Assembly: GCA_031263585.1 (NCBI GenBank)
Contig: JAISFN010000129.1
Span: 1 to 64,000, forward strand
Length of the DNA: 64,000 nt
DNA from: Prevotellaceae bacterium
GTDB taxonomy: Bacteria > Bacteroidota > Bacteroidia > Bacteroidales > UBA932
Reading direction: 5' to 3'
Part shown: positions 8,951 to 17,875 of the stretch, in pieces
Numbering within the stretch: position 1 is the first letter of the stretch
Layout: each line of letters starts with the position of its first letter
The notes under the pieces: generated by a model
What the model was told of the DNA's origin: nothing
Databases searched by the model: none
What the model saw: only the letters and a program-made list of their open reading frames with translations
Translations under genes and position numbers: made by a program

Positions 8951-8980
8951 AAACAAAAAAGGTCGGAAATTATCCGACCT
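8951..8980 (-). terminator. Terminator of the Cys-rich lipoprotein gene
   Basis: AGGTCGGA / TCCGACCT stem with a 5-base loop. On the minus strand it is followed by TTTTTTGTTT, about 25 bases after the stop codon of the 9006-9557 gene. Confidence 0.85.
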
Positions 8981-9005
8981 CTGTATATTCAAGCTTGATA
9001 AAAAA

Positions 9006-9557
9006 TTACGATTCGACAATCGCTTTCTTTTCGCCGCAACAAGCTTCTTTCTTTTCACCATCGCAAGCAACTTTAGCTTCCTTGTCGCCTTTTTCACTGC
9101 AACAACCTGCATTGCTTTTACCATTGCTGTTAACGTTGGCTTCTTTACCTTCGCTGCAGCAACCTTCTTTCTTTTCACCACAGCACTCGCCAGCTTTTAC
9201 AGCGCTTACATGTAATTTACCATCAACAATTTTACCTTTTAAAGTTATTACTTTATCAACGGCATCAGCTAAAGTAATACCTTCGGTAAGTACAATTTCA
9301 ATAGATTTATCTTCGCCTGCACAAGCATAAAAATTACCTGATTCATCACATTTAGCAATTTTAGCGCTAAAAGCTGTTTCGGCATTTGCATATTCAGCAG
9401 GATTTTCAATTGCTTTACTTATGCATACTGCAGACGATTTGGTAGTACATTCTTTGTTGCATTCATCCTTGCCTTCATTTTTTTTAGCTTGGGGATTGTT
9501 ACCGCAGGCTGTTAACATAACTACAGCAACCAACATTACGAAAATTTTTTTGATCAT
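9006..9557 (-). CDS. Cys-rich lipoprotein with OB-like domain and CC-repeat tail
   Basis: The 183-residue protein starts with a lipoprotein signal (MIKKIFVMLVAVVMLTAC, lipobox LTAC at 15-18). Residues about 45-125 look like a small beta domain (AFSAKIAKCDESGNFYAC, ITLKGKIVDGKLHVSAVKAG), similar to DUF4920/OB-fold lipoproteins. The tail from about 125 is Lys/Glu-rich with repeated Cys pairs: GECCGEKKEGCCSEGKE, AGCCSEKGD, ACCGEKKA. Such clustered thiols suggest binding of a soft metal ion at the cell surface or in the periplasm, which is inference. It is monocistronic, with a TACCTTTG box and its own terminator. No exact family is recognised. Confidence 0.8.
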   Translation of the reverse strand: MIKKIFVMLVAVVMLTACGNNPQAKKNEGKDECNKECTTKSSAVCISKAIENPAEYANAETAFSAKIAKCDESGNFYACAGEDKSIEIVLTEGITLADAVDKVITLKGKIVDGKLHVSAVKAGECCGEKKEGCCSEGKEANVNSNGKSNAGCCSEKGDKEAKVACDGEKKEACCGEKKAIVES

Positions 9558-9603
9558 AACTTTTGTCCTCTATAAATAATATTTAACTTTCAAAATTCAA
9601 GTA

Positions 9604-9611
9604 CAAAGGTA
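9604..9611 (-). promoter_or_regulatory. -7 box for the Cys-rich lipoprotein
   Basis: TACCTTTG on the minus strand matches TAnnTTTG, 47 bases before the ATG at 9557. Confidence 0.45.
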
Positions 9612-9684
9612 GATATTTTTTAATACAATTGTACGATAAGCAATTAAAATAAATGTTAAATTTCACAAATACCAAACTTCTGAT

Positions 9685-10203
9685 TTACACTACCTGTTTA
9701 ATCCATGCTTTTGTTATTTCAACAATATACAGCTTATGAAAATCGAAATCTCTATATATGTTATTTACAATACTCTCATCGATAAACGATTCGGCTTTTA
9801 AAAATTCGGCATACAGTTTTTTCCCTTCAATAATTAAGAATGCTTCACTAAATGAAACACTTTCGTTTGAACTTTCAATAGGTGTTATTCCGGCTAATTT
9901 AACCTTATCGGTATCACGACCCGATTTCGACCCACAAATATTCAAGGCTTCCCGGTATTGTTCATCAAAAAAAGAAAGTGTTATTACCGGTTCATGTTCA
10001 ATAAATTCGAATGTATACCGCTGAGGACGTATAAAAATAAAAGCTACCGCCTTATTCCATAAAAAGCCCATACCGCCCCAATTTGCAGTCATTGTATTAA
10101 ACTTATCCGGAGTACCTGCCGTTACCAGCATCCAGTCTTTGGCAATCAAACGAATGATATTTTTTTCAATATCTATTATATCAATGGCTTCAAATGTTTT
10201 CAT
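9685..10203 (-). CDS. Flavin reductase family protein (FMN-binding split barrel)
   Basis: The 172-residue protein has the split-barrel flavin reductase fold. TMTANWGGMGFLWNKAVAFIFIRPQRYT (about 37-64) is the usual flavin-binding block, in which a protein backbone loop and an Arg-Pro segment contact FMN. SFFDEQYREALNICGSKSGRDTDK (about 77-100) is also typical of the family. Members reduce FMN or use bound flavin for small redox reactions; the substrate here is unknown. It is on the same strand as the UbiA-like gene 21 bases upstream, so the two are probably co-transcribed, hinting at a quinone or redox role. Confidence 0.85.
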   Translation of the reverse strand: MKTFEAIDIIDIEKNIIRLIAKDWMLVTAGTPDKFNTMTANWGGMGFLWNKAVAFIFIRPQRYTFEFIEHEPVITLSFFDEQYREALNICGSKSGRDTDKVKLAGITPIESSNESVSFSEAFLIIEGKKLYAEFLKAESFIDESIVNNIYRDFDFHKLYIVEITKAWIKQVV

Positions 10204-10224
10204 AATACTATCGTAATATCAATG

Positions 10225-11073
10225 TTAATATAAGTCGGCAATAACAAAAAAAGCATAACAAATACTGGCAATGCTGTTTGTAGTAAAAAAAGCGGCATTC
10301 AGTTTACTCAAATTATCGGGCTTAACAATAATGTGTTGGTAATTTAATAAAAAAGTGAAAATAACAGCGCCAATCCAGTATAACCAATGATGCGAAAATC
10401 CTATGTATACCACAATTAAAGCGGTAATAAAATGGACGTCCCACGACAAAGCCATTGCCCGCTTACGTCCTAACAACGTGGGTATTGACTTTAATCTCAC
10501 CGATTTATCGAAATCCTCGTCAGGCAGTGCATATAAAATATCGAAACCACCTGACCAAAGCAGCACAATTGTTGAATACAACAAGGGTAACGCCGTAAAG
10601 CTTCCGGTAACGGCAATGTATGCCCCAGTGGGAGCAATTGCCAGACCCAGCCCTAACACAAAGTGGCATAACGCGGTAAATCGCTTGGTATAACTATACC
10701 CCAACACCACCAATAAAGCTACCGGAGATAAATAAAAGGTAAGCTTATTTATGAAAAAGCTTGTTACACAAAATAAAATGCAATTTACGACTACAAAGCC
10801 GAGCGCCGCTTGAGGGCTTACCCTCTCAACCGGAATATCGCGCCCGCTAGTACGGGGATTTTGAGCATCGTATTTACGGTCGAGATAACGATTGAAGCCC
10901 ATTGCCGAGTTGCGGGCAAATACCATACACAACACAACCAACAACAAAATACGCCACGGAAAAGGAACGCCCAACACCTGCACGCCTTCAAAAAAGCCGA
11001 TCATAGCAAAGGGCATGGCAAACAACGTATGGGCAAATTTTACCAGCGAAAAAAAATTTTTAATATTCGACAT
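10225..11073 (-). CDS. mqnP: UbiA-like polyprenyltransferase, probably MqnP of menaquinone synthesis
   Basis: The 282-residue integral membrane protein has about eight to nine helices and both Asp-rich prenyl-diphosphate sites of the UbiA family: NRYLDRKYDAQNPRTSGRDI (about 61-80) and DILYALPDEDFDKSVRLKSIP (about 178-198). The NPRT/GRD pattern and the short second motif fit the UbiA-like enzymes placed in the futalosine menaquinone pathway (MqnP) better than MenA. The reaction would attach a polyprenyl tail to the aromatic ring in the inner membrane. The quinone would serve the Nqr complex encoded at 26440-32579. No other mqn gene is in the window, so the pathway call is inference. Confidence 0.8.
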   Translation of the reverse strand: MSNIKNFFSLVKFAHTLFAMPFAMIGFFEGVQVLGVPFPWRILLLVVLCMVFARNSAMGFNRYLDRKYDAQNPRTSGRDIPVERVSPQAALGFVVVNCILFCVTSFFINKLTFYLSPVALLVVLGYSYTKRFTALCHFVLGLGLAIAPTGAYIAVTGSFTALPLLYSTIVLLWSGGFDILYALPDEDFDKSVRLKSIPTLLGRKRAMALSWDVHFITALIVVYIGFSHHWLYWIGAVIFTFLLNYQHIIVKPDNLSKLNAAFFTTNSIASICYAFFVIADLY

Positions 11074-11172
11074 ATTCTACTTTATGTGCTGATATGCTAA
11101 TGTAAAAATGCTATAATTTGCAATATATAAATGCGGTAATATTATATCTTTTAATATTGAGCTGCTATATAA

Positions 11173-11239
11173 GTTATCATGCTGAATGAAACGAAGCATC
11201 TTTTTTCCAGACCCTTTCACTTTGTTCAGGATGACAGCA
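11173..11239. repeat. Imperfect palindromic intergenic repeat, copy 1
   Basis: TCATGCTGAATGAAACGAAG and CTTTCACTTTGTTCAGGATGA form an imperfect inverted repeat around an ATCTTTTTTCCAGACC centre. A related copy is at 52296-52365. Sequences of this kind (TGTCATGCTGAA...CTTCGTTCAGGATGACA) are widespread REP-like elements. Here it fills the gap between pheT and mqnP. Confidence 0.65.
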
Positions 11240-11329
11240 TAGTAATGGTTGGGTATATTGTATTGGCATAATTGGCATATTATCACATCTGCACATTGAC
11301 AAATTAGCACATCGACATATTACCAAATT

Positions 11330-13771
11330 TTATCTCAAAATCGCTCCAGTTTCTTTTTCAAATGCTTTCAGCAAATTATCCATTACACGGTCAATATTAT
11401 TATCGGTAAGCGTTTTATTTTCATCCTGCAATGTAAAACTGAGAGCATACTGCTTTTTGCCTTCGGATAACTTATTGCCCTCATAAACATCGAAAAGCGA
11501 TATTTTTTTCAGTAAAGTTTCTTCCGTTTTCAGCGCTATTGCACGCAGTTGTGCAAATTGCACGTTTTTATCAAGCACCAACGCCAAATCGCGGCGCACT
11601 TCGGGGTAGCGGGGTAATTCCCTGAATAATACCTTATGTTGTTTTACGTAGGAAACAAGTATAGCCCAGTTAATTTCGGCATAATATACCTCCTGATTAA
11701 TATCGAAGTTTTTCCGTGTTTTTTTCGATACAATACCTATGTTCAGCAAGGTTTTATTGTTCCTGTCTTTCAATGTAAAACCATCACTGTACAAATCGGC
11801 AGGCACACCTTCAACATCCAATTTGTACATATCAACCCCAAAACGCTCCAGCAGATGCTCGATATATCCTTTTAACGTATAAAAATCGGTTGGCTCGTTA
11901 TGCTCGTTCCATGCTGCAGAATGCTTATTGCCCGTTACAAAAAAAGCAATTTTATATTCCTCGTGATAAGGCCGAAGCGTATCGTCTTCTTTCTCCGGCG
12001 AATAAAAATAACAGTTGCCTAGTTCGTAAAACTTCATACTGGTATTACGCCTGTTAATGTTATTGGCAACAGCCTCAAGTCCGCCGAACAGCAAAGTCTG
12101 GCGCATCACGTTCAAATCGCTACTAAGCGGATTTAAAATGCGTACCGAACTTTCGAGTTTATAACTTGTTAAATCAGTATAATAATCGGCCTTTGTTAAC
12201 GAGTTCGACATAATCTCGTGGAATCCGTTAGCCGATAGGTAATCCGATGCAATATTTATAAGCCGGTCGTTATCCGGCTGCTGCACATGATTTAAGGCCG
12301 AATTTACATGCCCCGATATCTCGATGTTGTTATACCCATATATGCGTAAAATTTCTTCAATCACATCGCATTCCCGCTTCACATCCACGCGGTAAGTAGG
12401 AACACTTACATGCAAAACATCGCCGTCTTCCTTTTCAACGCTTATGTCAAGCGCCCGCAATATTTGTTTGATTCTATCTTTCGCTATCACCTTTCCAACA
12501 AGGCGGGTAATATGCTCATAACTTAATTCTATCTTATAATTTTCAATTTTATCGGGATATATATCTACAATATCCGATGAAATTTCACCGCCTGCAAGCT
12601 CTTTTATCAACATAGCCGCACGCTTAAGGGCATATTCGGTAATGTTAGGGTCGGCGCCACGCTCGTACCGGAATGACGCATCAGTAAAAATACCATGGCG
12701 GCGCGCCGTTTTACGCACCCAAACAGGGTTGAAATAGGCGCTTTCCAGAAACACATTTACTGTATCTTCAGTTACTCCCGAACTCAGTCCACCCAAAATA
12801 CCTGCAATACATATAGGTTTTGTAGCGCTGCAAATCATCAAATCGGTTGAGTTTAATTTACGCTCAACACCATCGAGTGTTGTAAACGGAGTACCTTCGG
12901 GGCAAGTACGTACGACCACTTTTTTACCGTCGATTTTATCGGCATCAAAGGCATGCAAAGGTTGCCCTATTTCATGCAGAATGAAATTGGTACTATCAAC
13001 CACATTGTTTTTGGGGTTTATCCCTATAGACCGCAGCTTGCCTTGCAACCATTTGGGCGATGGCCCTACCTTTACATTCGATATGATAATACCCGTATAC
13101 CGTGGACAGGCTTCTTTGTTTTCAATTTCAACCGAGTACGGGTTTGAACAATTATCAACAGCAAAGCCCGATACATCGGGATAGTTGACCTTACGGTTAT
13201 AAAATGCGGCCAAATCGCGTACAACCCCGATATGCGATGCCGCATCGATACGGTTAGGGGTAAGTCCTATTTCAAAAATATAATCGTCAGTCAAATTAAA
13301 ATGATCGCGTAATGGCTTTCCGATTTCGGCATCATCGCTTAAAACCATAATCCCCTCGTGCGATGTACCAAGCCCCAACTCATCTTCGGCACATATCATT
13401 CCGAATGACTCAACCCCGCGTATTTTCGATTTTTTGATTTTAACTTCGTCTCCGTTTGAAAAATACAATGTAGTACCCACCGTTGCTACAGCCACTTTCT
13501 GTCCTTCGGCAACATTCGGCGCTCCGCAAACTATTTGCAAAGGCTCTCCAGCTCCAATGTCAACAATTGTCAGGCTAAGTTTATCTGCGCAGGGATGTTT
13601 TTTACAGGTCAAAACTTTACCGATAAGCACACCTTGCAATCCGCCTTTAACCGTTTCATGCTTTTCCAACGACTCGACTTCAAGCCCTATCGAAGTCAGG
13701 GCAACGGATACCTGATCGGGTGTTTCATCAATTAGCAAATAATCTTTCAGCCAGTTATACAATATTGTCAT
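11330..13771 (-). CDS. pheT: Phenylalanine--tRNA ligase beta subunit
   Basis: The 813-residue protein has the full bacterial PheT layout: N-terminal part with MTILYNWLKDYL, an EMAP/OB tRNA-binding domain (about 40-150, GKVLTCKKHPCADKLSLTIVD), the B3/B4 editing domain (about 210-390, GINPKNNVVDSTNF, HAFDADKI), a B5 domain (about 410-480), the catalytic-like core, and the C-terminal FDX-ACB anticodon-binding domain (RYPEVRRDLALVLDKNV, about 720). With PheS, which is not in the window, it forms the alpha2beta2 synthetase that charges tRNA-Phe. TACCTTTG at 13801-13808 is its likely -7 box. Confidence 0.97.
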   Translation of the reverse strand: MTILYNWLKDYLLIDETPDQVSVALTSIGLEVESLEKHETVKGGLQGVLIGKVLTCKKHPCADKLSLTIVDIGAGEPLQIVCGAPNVAEGQKVAVATVGTTLYFSNGDEVKIKKSKIRGVESFGMICAEDELGLGTSHEGIMVLSDDAEIGKPLRDHFNLTDDYIFEIGLTPNRIDAASHIGVVRDLAAFYNRKVNYPDVSGFAVDNCSNPYSVEIENKEACPRYTGIIISNVKVGPSPKWLQGKLRSIGINPKNNVVDSTNFILHEIGQPLHAFDADKIDGKKVVVRTCPEGTPFTTLDGVERKLNSTDLMICSATKPICIAGILGGLSSGVTEDTVNVFLESAYFNPVWVRKTARRHGIFTDASFRYERGADPNITEYALKRAAMLIKELAGGEISSDIVDIYPDKIENYKIELSYEHITRLVGKVIAKDRIKQILRALDISVEKEDGDVLHVSVPTYRVDVKRECDVIEEILRIYGYNNIEISGHVNSALNHVQQPDNDRLINIASDYLSANGFHEIMSNSLTKADYYTDLTSYKLESSVRILNPLSSDLNVMRQTLLFGGLEAVANNINRRNTSMKFYELGNCYFYSPEKEDDTLRPYHEEYKIAFFVTGNKHSAAWNEHNEPTDFYTLKGYIEHLLERFGVDMYKLDVEGVPADLYSDGFTLKDRNNKTLLNIGIVSKKTRKNFDINQEVYYAEINWAILVSYVKQHKVLFRELPRYPEVRRDLALVLDKNVQFAQLRAIALKTEETLLKKISLFDVYEGNKLSEGKKQYALSFTLQDENKTLTDNNIDRVMDNLLKAFEKETGAILR

Positions 13772-13800
13772 ATTTTAAATATGTTAAAAACAAAGAAAAA

Positions 13801-13808
13801 CAAAGGTA
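13801..13808 (-). promoter_or_regulatory. -7 box for pheT
   Basis: CAAAGGTA on the + strand reads TACCTTTG on the minus strand, 30 bases before the pheT ATG. Confidence 0.45.
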
Positions 13809-13876
13809 GTAATTTTCATCCACAACATAATAGATTCTTTTCAAAAGAAATTAACCATTGTATTTTAATAAAATTA

Positions 13877-13908
13877 TTTCAATTATTAGTTAATAAATTT
13901 TACCTTTG
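13877..13908 (+). promoter_or_regulatory. Promoter of ppdK
   Basis: TTTC (near -33) and TACCTTTG at 13901-13908 are separated by 20 bases, the usual Bacteroidota spacing. Transcription should begin near 13915, after the TTG at 13906 that the ORF track uses as a start. This supports the ATG at 13948 instead. Confidence 0.55.
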
Positions 13909-13947
13909 TACTATAAAATTACCAACTATAAAATCAATTTAGAAAAA

Positions 13948-16686
13948 ATGTCGGGAAAGAAAGAAAAACGCGTGTATTTTTTCGGTAATAAAACTGCCGA
14001 GGGTAATGGTAGCATGAAAGAACTACTGGGTGGTAAGGGAGCAAATTTAGCCGAAATGAACCTTATCGGGGTTCCAGTTCCTCCAGGTTTCACCATTACT
14101 ACCGAAGTTTGTAATGCATATTATGTACATGGAAAAGACGAGGTAATTGAAACTATTACTCCGGATGTGAAAGAAGCGATGAAAAAAGTTGAAGCCACTG
14201 TTGCCGGCTCTAGATTCGGAGATAAAGAAAATCCTTTATTAGTCTCGGTACGTTCGGGAGCCCGCGCTTCAATGCCCGGCATGATGGACACAATCCTTAA
14301 CTTAGGACTAAATGACGAAGTGGTTGAAGCCATTGCCTGTAAAAGCGAAAACGAGCGTTTTGCATGGGACTCGTACCGCCGTTTTGTTCAAATGTACGGC
14401 GATGTGGTTTTAGGTCTTAAGCCTGTTAACAAGGAAGATGAAGATCCGTTTGAAGAAATTATCGACCACATGAAGGCGGAAAAGGGGGTAAAACTCGATA
14501 CCGAACTTACTGTTGATGATTTAAAGGAATTGGTTAAACGCTTTAAAAAAGCGGTTAAAGACAAAACCGGTAACGATTTCCCTACCGATCCGTGGGAGCA
14601 ACTCTGGGGTGCAATAACCGCCGTATTTAACAGCTGGATGAATGAACGCGCCATATTATACCGCAGGTTAAATAAAATACCGGCAGAATGGGGAACTGCC
14701 GTTAACGTGCAGGCTATGGTATTCGGTAATATGGGTAACAATTCGGCAACTGGTGTTGCATTTACCCGCGATGCCGCTACCGGTGAAAACCTTTTTAACG
14801 GCGAATACCTGATTAACGCACAAGGAGAGGATGTTGTTGCAGGTATTCGTACTCCGCAGCAAATTACCCTCGAAGGCTCGAAACGCTGGGCTGCTCAACA
14901 AGGTGTGCTAGAAGAAGACCGTAAAACGAATGCCCCGTCGCTGGAAGAAACTATGCCGACCGTATTCAAAGATTTAATGGATGTTCAAAATAAGCTTGAA
15001 CAACATTACCATGATATGCAGGATATCGAATTTACTATCCAGGACGGTAAATTATGGATGCTGCAAACCCGTAATGCAAAACGTACCGGCGCTGCCATGT
15101 TAAAAGTAGCTATGGATATGTTACGCGAAGGCGTTTTAAATGAAGAAGAAGCCGTTTTACGTATCGAACCCGAAAAAATCGACGAACTGTTACACCCGAT
15201 ATTTAAGCCCGAAGCATTAGCTAAAGCAAAAGTATTGGCCAAAGGTCTGCCAGCATCACCCGGTGCAGCTACCGGGCAAATCGTATTTTTTGCCGAAGAT
15301 GCTGAAAAATGGGAGGCGGATAAAAAGCAAGTTATTTTGGTACGTATCGAGACGTCGCCCGAAGATTTGAAAGGGATGCACTCTGCCCAAGGCATCCTTA
15401 CAGCCCGTGGAGGTATGACCTCTCATGCCGCAGTGGTTGCTCGCGGTATGGGAAAATGCTGTGTATCGGGCGTAAGCGCCATCAATGTCAACTATAAAGA
15501 ACGGACAATGACTGTTGCCGGAAATGTATATAAGGAAGGCGACTGGATCTCGTTAAACGGTTCGACCGGCGAAGTTATCGAGGGTAAAATTGATACCAAA
15601 CCTGCGGAAATGAGCGATGATTTTAAAATGTTAATGGATTTGGCTTCGAAATATGCACGCCTGCAAGTGCGCACCAATGCCGATACTCCGCATGATTCGC
15701 AAATAGCCCGTGGTTTTGGAGCCGAAGGTATAGGCTTGTGCCGTACTGAGCATATGTTTTTTGAAGGAGATAAAATTGTCGCCATGCGTGAAATGATTCT
15801 TGCCGATAATGAAGCCGGACGCCGTAAAGCACTCGCTAAATTACTACCTATGCAACGTAAAGACTTCGAAGGTATTTTTGAGGTTATGAACGGCTATCCG
15901 GTTACCATTCGTTTACTCGATCCGCCTTTGCATGAATTTTTACCACATGATGATAAAGGACAGGAAGAAATGGCCAAAATTATGGGTATATCGGTAGAAA
16001 GGGTGAAAGAAAAAGTCGATTCGTTACATGAAACAAACCCGATGCTGGGACACCGCGGTACACGTTTGGCAAATACTTATCCCGAAATTACCGAAATGCA
16101 AACCCGCGCCATTATCGAGGCTGCATTGACCCTTAAAAAGAGAGGTATCGAGGCAATTCCCGAAATTATGGTTCCGCTTACAGGTATTTTACGCGAAATG
16201 ACATTGCAGGAAAACATTATTCGCAGCACTGTCGATAAGGTTTTTGCCGAAATGAACGATAAAATAGATTATAAAGTAGGCTCGATGATTGAGATACCCC
16301 GTGCAGCTCTTACCGCCGATCGTATTGCCAATTCGGCCGAGTTTTTCTCATTTGGTACAAACGATCTTACTCAAATGACCTACGGATATTCACGTGACGA
16401 TATCGGTAAATTTTTACCTATATATTTGGAAAAAGGCATTTTAAAACACGATCCGTTCCAAATACTCGACCAAAAAGGTGTTGGTCAATTAATTACTATG
16501 GCAACCTTAAAAGGCCGCTCAACCCGCCCCAATTTAAAAGTGGGTATCTGCGGCGAGCATGGCGGTGAACCTAGTTCAATAGAGTTTTGTCATAATGTAG
16601 GCTTAAATTATGTAAGCTGCTCTCCGTTCCGAGTACCTATTGCCCGCATTGCTACTGCACAAGCTGCAATTAAAGGCAACAAATAG
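13948..16686 (+). CDS. ppdK: Pyruvate, phosphate dikinase
   Basis: The 912-residue enzyme interconverts pyruvate, ATP and Pi with PEP, AMP and PPi. The N-terminal ATP-grasp nucleotide domain includes GGKGANLAEM and SVRSGARASMPGMMDT. The central swivelling domain carries the phosphorylated His in GGMTSHAAVVARGMGKCC. The C-terminal PEP/pyruvate barrel has GICGEHGGEPSSIEF and the catalytic Cys region NYVSCSPFRVPIARIA. The track start is a TTG inside the promoter; the ATG before SGKKEKRVYFFG matches the family's usual start. It is monocistronic with a strong terminator and probably serves PPi-linked glycolysis or gluconeogenesis in anaerobic metabolism. Confidence 0.97.
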   Translation: MSGKKEKRVYFFGNKTAEGNGSMKELLGGKGANLAEMNLIGVPVPPGFTITTEVCNAYYVHGKDEVIETITPDVKEAMKKVEATVAGSRFGDKENPLLVSVRSGARASMPGMMDTILNLGLNDEVVEAIACKSENERFAWDSYRRFVQMYGDVVLGLKPVNKEDEDPFEEIIDHMKAEKGVKLDTELTVDDLKELVKRFKKAVKDKTGNDFPTDPWEQLWGAITAVFNSWMNERAILYRRLNKIPAEWGTAVNVQAMVFGNMGNNSATGVAFTRDAATGENLFNGEYLINAQGEDVVAGIRTPQQITLEGSKRWAAQQGVLEEDRKTNAPSLEETMPTVFKDLMDVQNKLEQHYHDMQDIEFTIQDGKLWMLQTRNAKRTGAAMLKVAMDMLREGVLNEEEAVLRIEPEKIDELLHPIFKPEALAKAKVLAKGLPASPGAATGQIVFFAEDAEKWEADKKQVILVRIETSPEDLKGMHSAQGILTARGGMTSHAAVVARGMGKCCVSGVSAINVNYKERTMTVAGNVYKEGDWISLNGSTGEVIEGKIDTKPAEMSDDFKMLMDLASKYARLQVRTNADTPHDSQIARGFGAEGIGLCRTEHMFFEGDKIVAMREMILADNEAGRRKALAKLLPMQRKDFEGIFEVMNGYPVTIRLLDPPLHEFLPHDDKGQEEMAKIMGISVERVKEKVDSLHETNPMLGHRGTRLANTYPEITEMQTRAIIEAALTLKKRGIEAIPEIMVPLTGILREMTLQENIIRSTVDKVFAEMNDKIDYKVGSMIEIPRAALTADRIANSAEFFSFGTNDLTQMTYGYSRDDIGKFLPIYLEKGILKHDPFQILDQKGVGQLITMATLKGRSTRPNLKVGICGEHGGEPSSIEFCHNVGLNYVSCSPFRVPIARIATAQAAIKGNK

Positions 16687-16714
16687 CAGTACTAGTATTT
16701 ACAGTAAACAACGA

Positions 16715-16745
16715 AAAAGCGCAATCGTGTTTCGATTGCGCTTTT
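16715..16745. terminator. Bidirectional terminator between ppdK and the 78-residue gene
   Basis: AAAAGCGCAATCG / CGATTGCGCTTTT with a TGTTT loop, with A/T-rich flanks on both sides. The stop codon of the convergent gene (16744-16746) lies at the very edge of this stem. Confidence 0.85.
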
Positions 16746-16980
16746 ATATCTGGTTGAATAAGCGTCTATTTTTTTCATTCTCCGCCCTTTCTATATCTGA
16801 CATTGTTTCGGCTTCCACTTCTCCCGTCATACCGCTTACATCATTACTACAAACGCCCAAAGGAGAACAACAAAACCAATTATGGTCACCCTGTTCATAA
16901 AGTACTTCAATTTTTGTCAGTTTTTTCTTGTCTTCAACGGATTCCTTTATCATATTATCCTTATTTTTATTTGCTTCCAT
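16744..16980 (-). CDS. Small hypothetical protein with WFCC...C motif
   Basis: The 78-residue ORF has an ATG start. It begins with a Lys-rich polar segment (MEANKNKDNMIKESVEDKKK), then a short core with three Cys (DHNWFCCSPLGVC, about residues 32-44), and ends in an acidic-basic tail. There is no signal peptide or membrane segment. It converges with ppdK and its stop codon touches their shared terminator. A secreted or modified small peptide is imaginable because of the Cys core, but there is no double-Gly leader motif and no modification enzyme next to it. I do not recognise a family; coding status is likely, not certain. Confidence 0.5.
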   Translation of the reverse strand: MEANKNKDNMIKESVEDKKKLTKIEVLYEQGDHNWFCCSPLGVCSNDVSGMTGEVEAETMSDIERAENEKNRRLFNQI

Positions 16981-17083
16981 AATTTAATCAATTTATAAAT
17001 ACTATTATCTTTTATTTTTACATAAACTGATTTTGACAACAATTGTTCATTTTAAACGAATAAAAATCACAACTAATTAAGAA

Positions 17084-17875
17084 TTATGATTGAGTAACCC
17101 CATTCTCACAGATATAACTTCCTTTTTCAAAAGTATCTTTATAAATTTTAAAATTTTTACTCTCATTATCCCTCGAATTTCCCGCATGATAAATATGAAA
17201 ACATATAGCCGAAAACCTTAACTTACGGCAGGCAATACCATATTTAATAAACCGTGTAATAAGCTCTACATCCTCGTGCCCCCAACCCTCAATATCATTA
17301 TTATAGCCATTAACAGTCAGAAAATCAGCCTTCCAAAAGGACAGGTTACACCCTATTATTGTAGAAACATGATTGGGCTTTACTTTAAATATTGAATCCA
17401 AAAAGGGAAACCGGATTGCATAATAGCGTTTATCCAATCCTTTTGCAAAAAAGGATAATTTAATCATGTTATTTTTCAAAATTCTATCAGATAGTTCCTT
17501 TGTAGTCAAAGCCCTGCTGCCGGATATGAAATAGCCTTTTTTTATGGTTTTTAAATGATCCTTGATAAAATTTCTACCGATAAAAGCATCCCCGTCCAAT
17601 TGCACAATATAGTCATATTGAGCGGATTTTATTGCTTTATTCATAATAAGCGTTTTCCTGAAACCTTTATCCTCGTGCCATATATGCCTGATTGGTACAG
17701 GCGATTGACTTTTCAATTTATCGATCAACTTAGCGGTTTCTTCGGTCGACCCATCGTCAGCTATAATAATTTCATTAGGTAAGCATGTTTGCTTGAATAC
17801 AGTTTGCACACACAGATACAATGCTTTAGGCCAATTATATGTAGAAATTACAAGAGAACATGTCGGTCTTTTCAT
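17084..17875 (-). CDS. Family 2 glycosyltransferase (chondroitin-polymerase-like)
   Basis: The 263-residue cytosolic protein is a GT-A fold transferase. It shows SLVISTYNWPKAL (8-20) and IIIADDGSTEE (about 36-46) for nucleotide-sugar binding, and VQLDGDAFIG (about 94-103) with the DxD metal-binding motif. In the acceptor/catalytic half, NDIEGWGHEDVELITRF (about 198-214) is the WGxED signature of the galactosyltransferase/chondroitin polymerase subgroup. It probably adds a sugar to a surface glycan or lipopolysaccharide core. It stands alone, away from the polysaccharide locus at the right end, so its pathway cannot be told from context. Confidence 0.88.
   Translation of the reverse strand: MKRPTCSLVISTYNWPKALYLCVQTVFKQTCLPNEIIIADDGSTEETAKLIDKLKSQSPVPIRHIWHEDKGFRKTLIMNKAIKSAQYDYIVQLDGDAFIGRNFIKDHLKTIKKGYFISGSRALTTKELSDRILKNNMIKLSFFAKGLDKRYYAIRFPFLDSIFKVKPNHVSTIIGCNLSFWKADFLTVNGYNNDIEGWGHEDVELITRFIKYGIACRKLRFSAICFHIYHAGNSRDNESKNFKIYKDTFEKGSYICENGVTQS

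Noticed and set aside
8750-9181. 143-residue Lys-rich ORF on the minus strand
   Set aside because: It is the Cys-rich lipoprotein gene read in another frame; the repeated GAAAAGAAAG-type codons translate as MVKRKK repeats. It also crosses the terminator at 8951-8980.
11077-11310. 77-residue minus-strand ORF upstream of mqnP
   Set aside because: The central part (NKVKGSGKKMLRFIQHD) is a translation of the palindromic intergenic repeat, a well-known source of false small proteins.
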